Shown piece by piece: positions 56,037 through 64,000 of a stretch of 64,000 nucleotides of DNA. The first letter of the stretch is position 1. The number at the start of each line of letters is the position of its first letter. The position numbers and the translations under genes were made by a program. The stretch comes from Porphyra umbilicalis (Eukaryota; Rhodophyta; Bangiophyceae; Bangiales; Bangiaceae): assembly GCA_002049455.2 (NCBI GenBank), contig KV918819.1, positions 62,001 through 126,000 of the forward strand, given 5' to 3'. The notes under the pieces were generated by a model that was not told where the DNA came from, did no database searches, and saw nothing but the letters and a program-made list of their open reading frames with translations.

Positions 56037-56854
56037 CGCTACGCTACCACGCAAGCGAACGCCGGCCACAAGGGAGGAGCACCGTGAGCAGGGGAACGGA
56101 GGAGTGCAGGCTACCGGCTGGAGGATCAATGCGGACGGTGGACGGGGGGCACGGTCACGGGGATCAGTCCATACCGACAGACGCGGAAGCGGGCACGAAC
56201 GAATTCGATGTACAATATTTGAAGTAACACCCCGAATTGAGGTAGCCCCCTCAGTCTTGTACGGAAACTCGTATCAGTCTGTGACCGGAGATACCACATC
56301 TCAAGATTTGTGGTCCTGAGCCGTCCGTTGCGGGCCTGGTTGGACCTCCATTTTTTCGCACCGTGAGGGCTGTTGGCCGGTCAGTAGTCTTTCTCCGTAC
56401 TTGCTTTGCATTGGGAATGGCTCCCAGCGATCCTACACTGCCCGAGTGCTGACCAGCGACTGACAAGCAGCTTCCAGTGGCGAGTACTGATTGGTGCTGC
56501 GACTGTGTTGGGCGTGCGGCGTCTCGCGGACGGGCCAAGTGGCCAAGTGGGTGTGGCGACGTTGGCGTGGCTAAGACGGCTGGCCAAGGTCGCCCTTCAC
56601 ACGAAGGCCTTCCCACCACCCAGCCCCCCGCCCCACCCCCCATCCCCCCCCCCCCCTGCGCCCCCTCAACAACTATTCAGGTGAGGGCCTGGCGAGGTCC
56701 TGTCGACGGTGCCGCGATTTTGTGAGGCCCCTCCCCACGACCCCATCGGCGCGCGACGGTCGACATCGTCGGTCGGTACCGCCTTGGTGGTGTGGCTGGC
56801 CTCTCCCTCTCTGCCCTCTCCTCTTCCTCCCTCTGTCCCTGGCCGTGCGTTACC
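56037..56854. other. Intergenic DNA and 5' flank of the Thr/Pro-repeat gene
   Basis: No gene seen. C-rich 56620-56665; a pyrimidine-rich stretch (tctccctctctgccctctcc) at 56795-56840 precedes the start codon and may be the transcription-start region. Confidence 0.4.
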
Positions 56855-58000
56855 ATGCAGCGTGGTTCGTCTCTGGGCCGCTTGCTCGTTTCTATCGGCA
56901 ACGTAATCGAAGGGGAGGCCTTCGCTGCTGCTGCCGCCGCCGCCGCCGCCTCGCCTTCGGAGGGGCGTGCAGTGGGGACGCCCCACCCGCTGCGCAACGG
57001 CTCACAGGACGTTGCCGCAACCATCATCTCGGTTGCGGCTGAAGCGCTGGGCTTGGTGTCTCGCCCCCCTCCCCCCCCTTCCCCCCCCCCTTCCCCGTCC
57101 GCTGCCCCGGATGCCCATTTGGCTGCCCCATCGCCGCTTCCCGCCCTGCCGCTCACCGCTGCCACAACCAGGGGCGGTGACACCGCCACCGCCACCAAGA
57201 CCAACGTGCCGCCCAAGACGCCGGCAACGACGCCGCCGCCCGCCACCACCGTCGACGGGGGCGGCGACCTCGCCACCGCCGCCAAGATCAACGTTCCGCC
57301 CAAAACGCCGACAACCACGCCGCCGCCCGCCACCACCGTCGACGGGGGCGGCGACACCGCCACCGCCACCAAGACCAACGTGCCGCCCAAGACGCCGGCA
57401 ACGACGCCGCCGCCCGCCACCACCGTCGACGGGGGCGGCGACACCGCCACCGCCACCAAGACCAACGTGCCGCCCAAGACGCCGGCAACGACGCCGCCGC
57501 CCGCCACCACCGTCGACGGGGGCGGCGACACCGCCACCGCCACCAAGACCAACGTGCCGCCCAAGACGCCGGCGAAGGCACCGCCCCGTCATTTCCCGAG
57601 ACACTCGAACGTACGCGCCAAGCCGAACCCCGACGAAACACAGCCCACAAAAAAGAAGGCGAGTCCGAGACGCCGCGCTCCTCACGACACCACCGTGCAC
57701 GACGTGGCGGCTCACGCAGACAGGGATCGACGAGCGTATACAATGCGCTGGGCAGCTTGCCCGTCCGCACGGCAGCACAGGTCCTCGGCCTGCACGAAAG
57801 AAAGACGTCGAGAAACACGACGGGAGCGCAGTGGAAGAGGACGCAAGGAGAGAGAGTGCGGCGGAGGAGGCGCCTTGGCAGGGGCTACAGTACGTGTGGG
57901 ACTTACCGCAATCACATGCACACACCACATCGCTGCGCGCAAGAAAGCCCAGATCGGGACGGCCTGGGCGCCAACACATGTGCCCCGCTCCGTTCTTTGA
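56855..58000 (+). CDS. Thr/Pro-repeat protein, about 381 aa
   Basis: Not recognised. I chose ATG at 56855 (ttaccATGC, MQRGSSLGRLLVSIGNVIEG); an earlier in-frame ATG at 56792 lies in the pyrimidine leader. Order: a 22-residue start, Ala run, RNGSQDVAATIISVAAEALG, a Pro run, then 4.5 repeats of 29 residues with the core TKTNVPPKTPATTPPPATTV followed by DGGGDTATA. A basic tail (RAKPNPDETQPTKKKASPRR and many Arg) runs to the stop at 58000. The repeats resemble mucin- or extensin-like Thr/Pro tracts, which would suit a wall or surface protein, yet no signal peptide is clear. The basic tail after about 57600 may be intron or 3' sequence read through. The minus strand is also open across the repeats. 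Confidence 0.45.
   Translation: MQRGSSLGRLLVSIGNVIEGEAFAAAAAAAAASPSEGRAVGTPHPLRNGSQDVAATIISVAAEALGLVSRPPPPPSPPPSPSAAPDAHLAAPSPLPALPLTAATTRGGDTATATKTNVPPKTPATTPPPATTVDGGGDLATAAKINVPPKTPTTTPPPATTVDGGGDTATATKTNVPPKTPATTPPPATTVDGGGDTATATKTNVPPKTPATTPPPATTVDGGGDTATATKTNVPPKTPAKAPPRHFPRHSNVRAKPNPDETQPTKKKASPRRRAPHDTTVHDVAAHADRDRRAYTMRWAACPSARQHRSSACTKERRRETRRERSGRGRKERECGGGGALAGATVRVGLTAITCTHHIAARKKAQIGTAWAPTHVPRSVL
57171..57575. repeat. Coding minisatellite, 4.5 units of 87 bp
   Basis: The unit starting gggggcggcgacaccgccac recurs every 87 bp (about 57171, 57258, 57345, 57432, 57519). The last three units are practically identical, the second differs at several positions, so the array grew from its right end recently. 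Unit length is a multiple of three. Confidence 0.92.
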
Positions 58001-59169
58001 CGACCCTCGGTGACTGCTGGTCCAATCGCAGGCCCGCAGATCCAGGCACCGGCAATCACACGACAATGCAATCTCCTTGTAGCCCACCTTTCTAAGCTTT
58101 GCACACCGGCTTATACCGTTTGCACCCCACCGCGAGGAACACGAAGTGGAGCACGTTTCTAAAAATCCAGGGTCAGAGGCCCCACCTTCGGGACCGGAAA
58201 GCGGATGAAATCCGAGGACCTCGCCTGAGGCCCTCTGTCAGGGGTCTCGCCTAAGGATTCTTTGGCCCGATTAGGGGGCAGCGACACGAAGTGGAGCACG
58301 TTTCCAATCTGAGCGGCCCGCGAGGCACGATTAGCGGCCTTGAGCCACACTGTTAGAACATCGGTCCACAGATGTCCGGTCTCTCCGCGATTGATCTCTC
58401 GGCGTCGCGTGCTCGGTCTCTGATGTCGCGACCTTTCGCCTCGTGACTGCACGCGCTGTCAGCAAACGAGGCCGAATCCCAAAACGTGCCTGCCCTGACG
58501 GTACCACGGCGGGGGGTCAAACGCGTTTCCCGCAAACGTGCTGCCGGGGGGGGTCCAAAGAACAGGGATCTGCCATACATGACGAGCCTTACAGCTTATC
58601 AGAAGTCGAAACTGAGCATTGCGGAAGCGCTGGCGGTCAGGACCGAAAGTGAAGCGCCGGCCCTTGGACTCGGCCGTATCTGGTCGCACCGATTTTGAAG
58701 CCGGGGCTACTGTTTGATTGCATGTTCTTTTTTCCGTCTCATGCAAGCCAGCCGTTGATCCGCCCTATCAGTTTGAGTGGATTGTAATTATCGGCTGGAT
58801 CATTGTTGCAACGGCTATTGCTGAGCTGGAAACCGGACGCAGCGCTTCACCCGTGTCGCGCGACCCACGCGCATTCCGGCGCTTCTCGCACTCACAGCCT
58901 CTTTTTTTCGGAGTACCGCCGGAACTCCCATATCTGTCATCTGAGGGACTTCAGCTCCTGGAGGACCAGTTCCGACGCTCCCACGTCGTTTTTGGGACAG
59001 GTTATAGTGCACGAGATATACCTTTAGTGCCCGGTGGTCGGCTACACTGCGGGTCGGTATTTCATCGCCGGGATAGTTCTAAATTTGCCGGCTTGTAAAT
59101 TTATAACGAGTAGACGCGAAAGAATGTTTTGAGATAGCCATGCAAAGCTTCTGTGAGGCTGTGTCTTGT
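58001..59169. other. Intergenic DNA with a 20-bp direct repeat
   Basis: cacgaagtggagcacgtttc occurs exactly at 58140-58159 and 58285-58304. No gene is supported. Short frames at 58440-59100 show no domain. Confidence 0.5.
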
Positions 59170-60126
59170 GGTGCTTTGCTGAGAAATGGATCATGCACGC
59201 TTGCGCAAACAAACATGCACACCCGACCACTGCGAGCATTGACCCGTGCTGCAGGGAGACCCATTATATCACCCGGTGATGTGTGACATGTCAAGCATCC
59301 CGACCAGGTTCGCCGGGCCCTTGGGCCGACAAAGGCTGACAGCAGCTGGAAAACCGCGCTCTGAGTGACCCGGTGGCAAGTACCTGCTGACACCCGCGGT
59401 GGTCTTTGTGAAACGATGCCAGAACATGCACGCTGACAGCTTAATCAGGACAAGACTTCTGAAGCCACCGGCCACAGCGGTGCCGTCAGGAGCGTCCTCC
59501 CTAACCGGCCCCTCATGTGTGCTCGCAGAGGCTGAATCGGCCTCCAAACATGCATGTCGTATGAGGAGTTCTTGTAATTCTTTTCTGTCCGTTCGGTCCG
59601 TTCATTGGCCCTCCGAACACGTGTGCCCCGTGCCCAGTAGATCGCCTATTTTCATTGACATCGAGACGTGTCACTGACATTCTTTTAACCAATCATCATC
59701 GATGAAGGGTACAGCAGTGACTGGATCCAGCCCACCTGCGTTTCCTCTGGGGCACCAGATGGCACAGGTGCGCAGTGTGGACTGTAGAGACCCGGCTCGA
59801 ATACTGTGAAACTAGGCCGCCTGACGCAGCCAATGGGCACGTGGTCACATTCATTGAACCGGCAATCTGACAGGGTTTGGGCAGTGTTCTTGACATTGAA
59901 TCATGAGAAGTCATTGGCTGCATGAAGAGCCTTCAGTCCCCTGTTTTACCATGTGGCAGTGGGTGGCTGTGGCTTTCGCCGGTCATGCCAGGAGCAATTG
60001 CACTTGGGACGGTATCGGTCCCCTGAAGCCAGGTGAGAGGCGATCTGATGGACATCCTGACAACCGTCAACATCGGCAAACGTTTGCACTCGCAAACGTG
60101 CATGCTCCATTTCTCAGCAAAGCACC
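59170..60126. mobile_element. Non-autonomous terminal-inverted-repeat element, copy 2 (957 bp, inverted)
   Basis: Left end ggtgctttgctgagaaatgg; right end ccatttctcagcaaagcacc, its exact reverse complement. The interior matches the element at 12598-13565 in reverse orientation (for example the cgttcattggc and ccaatgggcacgtggtcac blocks). Subterminal gcaaacgtttgc palindrome at about 60076-60087. No coding frame is supported, and no clear target duplication is visible (left flank tgt, right flank ata). Confidence 0.88.
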
Positions 60127-61430
60127 ATAACGGCGCGAGCACGTGCATGTGATTGGGTCCGAATATGGATATAAGTCCGTCGAGCACGCGTGATTCGACA
60201 ACCGCTGTCTGGACGGGCCACCAAAACTGTCGTGATTAGATTGCTTGAAACGCGGCATCTCGAGTGGGCAGATCGCATCTCACAGCAATTGCAAGGAAGT
60301 TTCGGACACAGCGCGCCTGCTACGTTGCCGCAACCACGCAAGCGGGCCCCGCCGATGAGGATTCGCCTCATTGCAGTCACGTGGCCGCACGACATGATCC
60401 GAAGAGAGCTCTCGTCCAATCATGCGTCCCAGATGCAGGGCCGCCCAACAGGCTATTTCCTTTCCAAGCACGTTCACGTGTGCAAGAGTTTTCAAAAATC
60501 TCGCACACGTGAACGTGCTCGGCCCGTATCGGCCCGAATCGGGAAAGTGGGCCCGTTTCGGACGGTAAGTCCGTTCGTGCGCGGGTCACCCGATCACTTC
60601 AACAATGTCCAAACTGGTCGACGTGATTGGGGCGTGATTGGAACGTCGCGTTCCCATTGGCTAGCACGCACTTGTGCACGCCGTGCACGCGTCGTTAAGA
60701 CAGACCCTGAAATGGCCTCAGCATCGTCGTGATTCCGTACCACGCTACTTGGGGACTTACCCGGGCGGTTTTCAGATTGGTGCCAGTACGTCTGAAATGG
60801 CTATACTGGGCCATATTCGACCCCGCTTTTCCTCAGTGTCTACACTATCAGTATAGACGGCATATTCGCATTTTAGAGCAACAGTACGCGGCCAGCACGG
60901 TTCTGACACTGTTCAACGACATGTCCGGGAGCCGCCCCCCCCCCCCTCACAGCTCCAATTGGGGGCATCACCGCACCTGGTGAGACAAGTCACGTGGCCC
61001 CCCTTCGTGCCACGATTGCGAGCGTGCCTGGGCTGGATTCGTATTCCATCAGCAGGTCGCTACGTTGTGCATACCGACCGTTGTACGCATCACACTGTCG
61101 AGAGCTGTCGTATGGGGCCTGTGCGGCGCCACGTAGTTCCACGCTGGCAGCATACGTTACAGGCGGAAAGATGCATTTTACAGGGTGCTCCAGCGCCTCC
61201 TGGGGGGGGGGGGGGGGGGGGGGGGGGGAGGGGGGCAGTACGCTCCTTCCCCACACCCCCCGTGCCCGCCCCGCTCCCCCCCACCGGGACAGTGCGCTCC
61301 TAGTCCAGTGCGCTCCTCCTCCCGCGCCCCCCGCTCCCCCCCCCCACGCGCCCACCATCAAGCAAAACAGAGAAGAGAGAAAATGAGCAGACCAAACCAA
61401 ACGAAGTACACACAAGACACAAGCATACGA
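60127..61430. other. Intergenic DNA with a long perfect hairpin and a 27-G run
   Basis: Contains the inverted repeat 60467-60519 and a 27-G run at 61202-61228. From 61230 to 61370 the sequence is C-rich. It lies downstream (3') of family U copy B. No gene seen. Confidence 0.5.
60467..60519. repeat. Perfect 17-bp inverted repeat with CACGTG in each arm
   Basis: agcacgttcacgtgtgc (60467-60483) is the exact reverse complement of gcacacgtgaacgtgct (60503-60519); the loop is 19 nt. Each arm contains the palindrome CACGTG, a G-box/E-box core bound by bHLH and some bZIP factors in plants and other eukaryotes. Confidence 0.85.
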
Positions 61431-63987
61431 CTAAGACGAGTTGCTAGGCGTCCCGACGTCATCGGGCGCAAACTCAGAGTCTGAACCCATGCTGTTGTTC
61501 ACCCCCCGAGCCCCCGAAATGCGCCGCCGGGACCACAACCGCTTGCGTGGCCGCCGGACGACGTCGTCCTCCTCGTCCGAGCGGTCAAACGGGTGACGCT
61601 GACACGACGGCAGGCGCCCCGTCTTCAGCGACAATGCGTCGCTGCCGCTGGCAGCGTCGCCGCTCGCTACAGCCTCCCCCCCACCCCCCCCCCCGCCGCC
61701 TGCTGCACCACCGCCGGGGTGCTGGACACGGCAGGGTTGTGCCGCCGTGCCGCCGCCAGCCGCCGCGTCGCCGCCGGTGCCAGTACCGCTGCCGCGCTTG
61801 CGATGGCCGTCCGCCGCGTCGCCACCCCCACCCCCACCCCCGCCGTTCCCATCCCCGCCTCCGCCCCCCCCATCCCCATCCCCACCCCCATCGCCACCTC
61901 CCCCGGCTCCGCCTGCGCCGCCTTCGTCTCCTCCCCCCAGTCCCTCTTCTCCATCGTCATCAGCATCCAGGTCGACCACTGCCGCCGCCTCCTCCTTGCG
62001 CTTAACGATCCAAGAGTCGGCCATCTCCCGCAGGGTCTTAATTTCCTCGTCCGTCACGTCCTTGTCCTCGGGGAGCCTGGCGTCGTCCACGAAGACGCCG
62101 GCCAGCTGGGCGACGTCGTTGGTGGGGTACGGCGGGGGCTGCGGGATTGTCGCGCGGTTGTCCTCGTCTTGGTTCGTTTGGAACAGCCTTGCCCAGTAGT
62201 CTCCGGCCTCGTCGACGCAGACGTTCAGGTACCGCAGCTCTTTGGCCCACACGTTGCGCCCAGACTTGGCCCTGCCGCCGTGTAGCGCAATACAATCCTT
62301 GCCCTTACCAATGGCCTCCAGGTAGTCGACCTCGAGTGATACTCGAATCTGGGGAAGGAGAAACAGCAGCAAAGACCAGCCAGCCAGTACACACATTCCG
62401 CACCAAGACAGCGACGCCAAGACAGCGGCCACCAACACAACACAACTCGAACCAGGACAACGACACAAATGACACTAAGGCACTACTGGTCAGTAGGCAC
62501 TCCTTGGCAGGCACACCCACAGTCCCCCTGCTCTCTTGTACTGAATCACCGTCCCCGTCTCGGAGTATGCAAACACGATCACGAGCCACAGTACAACAAA
62601 CACAGTCCCAGTAACGTACTTTTCTGAGAACAAACGCCAAGGTGGACAGCCAGGTAGAGATAAGGGTGTCGCCCGTCTTGCCGTCGGGGAAGGTCTTCTC
62701 GTCCGGGTCCACGTTGCAGTGTCCCATCGCGGCCAGGACGGCCGCCACGACCCCGCGCCGCCCCGCTTCCCCGCGCAGGTATCCGCGCCCGGTACGATAG
62801 TTCTTAATGCTGTTGGGCGGGGGCGGCGTCCCCATCTCAGAGAAGCCACTACCGACGGCCCACGCTCGGAAGATGACCGTCTTAAGGTTGAAGTGAATGT
62901 TGTTTCTCGTCTTGCCGAGCCAAGACCGGAGAAGCTTCTTGGTAGGGGACTTGTCCCCAGTAACGCGCGGCACGTCCCAGTTCACCTTCCCTAGCAGCCG
63001 CTCCGCGTCCGCCGCGTTCACCCCAGCGACCTCCTTGACCACAGTAGTCAGGAATGCGCTGAGGGAGGCCTTCGAATGGAAGACGTCGTCATTGGTAGCC
63101 GGAAACATGATGCCGCGGTGCATGCGGCGGGTGAGAGCCACCCGGAGCGCCTGGATGCGGGGCTTCTTGAGCGCGGCCCGCGCTACCGGCGCCGCCTCCG
63201 CCAGCTCCACCTCCGGCCCCACGACCACCACCCCCCCCGCATCCCCATCTTCCCCGTCCCCGTCCCCGTCCCCCGGTGGTGCCCCGTCTCCCGGAGTTGG
63301 AAGTTGGGCCAGTATGGGAGACGGCTCGCCGTCAAGGCCAGACCCAACCTCGTCCCCAGTACCAACGCCAGAAGCGCCAGAAGCGTCCGCCCGAGGAGCC
63401 CCAGTACGATCGCCTGCACCGACCGCCCGACGAACTCCGGGTGCGGGGGTCACAGGGGTGGCTGCCAAAAGAGGCGACTTGGCCAGGCACCGGCGCTTGG
63501 GCGGGGGGGAAGTCGTACCCGCCAGGGATCTGGTGAGCGCCCCCATGGCCACGGCAACCTTTTGCGAGGCATTTGCCGTCACGAAAGAGTTGTGCGCAGT
63601 GATGTGTGCCACAAGGAGGGGGTCTTGACTGACCCCCCAAGGCGGGGGCTCAACCGCGACGGCGACGCCGTCCACCTTCCACACCAAGGCCTCCACGGCC
63701 TTGGCCGCTGCCGCATCGACCACCCGCTCACGCAGCCGCTTCCGAGACTTGCTCTTGGTCGCGTTGGCATCGTCCCCTGCGTCATCGTCCGACGCCGCCC
63801 CAGCAGGCTCCGGCCACTTTCGGTTCTTCCAGAAGGACGAGAGCTTGGATTGTCTGTCGAGTTGGACGCGAAGGTCAGTAAGAAACAACCAAAGGCAGTA
63901 AGAAACAGTAAGCCAGTAGAAAGCGACCAAAGGCAGTATGGGACGTCCAAGACAGAAAAGGGCAGTACAAGCACGATGACGCAGCAC
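61431..63987 (-). CDS. Family U copy B: spliced gene of unknown function, 5' end uncertain
   Basis: Exon 2 is 62348-61431; exon 1 ends at 62620 and runs up to at least 63850. The intron (62349-62619) starts GTACGT and ends CCCCAG, and the join is phase 0 (LAFVLRK to IRVSLEVDYLEA). Order: SFWKNRKWPEPAGAASDDDA, a basic stretch (KSKSRKRLRERVVDAAAAKA), ITAHNSFVTANASQKVAVAM, a Pro/Gly-rich linker, RVALTRRMHRGIMFPATNDD, the core LGKTRNNIHFNLKTVIF and AGRRGVVAAVLAAMGHCN, then WAKELRYLNVCVDEAGDYWA, WIVKRKEEAAAVVDLDADDD, a Gly-rich stretch, and a basic then acidic end (RRPRKRLWSRRR). The basic patches suggest a nuclear protein. Copy A at 4.7-7.6 kb has the same block order. The hydrophobic start near 63900-63987 may be intron. 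It could be a host multigene family or the gene of an unnamed transposon. Confidence 0.6.
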
Positions 63988-64000
63988 AAAGAAACAGGCG

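Noticed and set aside
57002-58087. Minus-strand frame of 361 codons with Cys residues
   Set aside because: Antisense to the 87-bp repeats. The Gly/Arg repeat product is less protein-like than the plus-strand Thr/Pro one, although transcripts would be needed to be sure.
1-64000. tRNA or rRNA genes
   Set aside because: I looked for cloverleaf-like and conserved rRNA stretches and saw none; a dedicated covariance-model search could still find one.

Overview
The window looks like nuclear DNA of a GC-rich eukaryote. Genes carry introns, proteins are dominated by Ala, Gly, Pro and Arg, third codon positions are almost all G or C, and the space between genes is filled with decayed transposons and minisatellites. 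Islands of extreme GC (about 17-22.3 kb, 29.4-34 kb, 39.6-40.5 kb) alternate with milder DNA made mostly of mobile elements. A Bangiales red alga (Porphyra/Pyropia type) fits best; this is inferred from composition, and no marker gene proves it.

Layout. 0-1.5 kb: left-truncated hAT transposase, minus strand. 2.9-4.5 kb: a minisatellite of about 1.6 kb. 4.7-7.6 kb: decayed copy A of a spliced gene family I cannot name (family U). 9.1-12.0 kb: decayed Plavaka-like (CMC/EnSpm-related) transposase, copy 1. 12.6-13.6 kb: a terminal-inverted-repeat element with a second, inverted copy at 59.2-60.1 kb. 13.9-16.4 kb: two unrecognised minus-strand reading frames. 17.1-19.6 kb: a three-exon Ala-rich gene. 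19.8-22.3 kb: one or two minus-strand membrane-protein genes. 22.3-29.4 kb: mostly unexplained DNA with small repeats and a short inverted-repeat element. 29.4-33.8 kb: a GC-rich block ending in a clear bZIP transcription factor. 34-36.8 kb: nothing firm. 37.1-39.6 kb: a nearly whole hAT transposase. 39.7-40.5 kb: a GC-rich reading frame abutting a partial LTR retroelement fossil (40.4-44.2 kb). 44.9-45.9 kb: a probable divergent family-U relative. 47.7-49.6 kb: three copies of a short duplicated unit sharing one reading frame. 49.9-50.1 kb: a G-rich repeat. 52.4-56.0 kb: Plavaka-like copy 2, nearly whole, three exons. 56.9-58.0 kb: a Thr/Pro-repeat gene. 61.4 kb to the right edge: family U copy B, intact within the window, with one intron.

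The host genes here do not form a pathway; the bZIP factor is the only one with a clear function. Two sequence-level patterns recur. Five introns that can be placed by frame and homology all begin GTACGT. In the GC-rich genes the open frame changes register at long G or C runs, which suggests run-length assembly errors or slippage rather than gene death.
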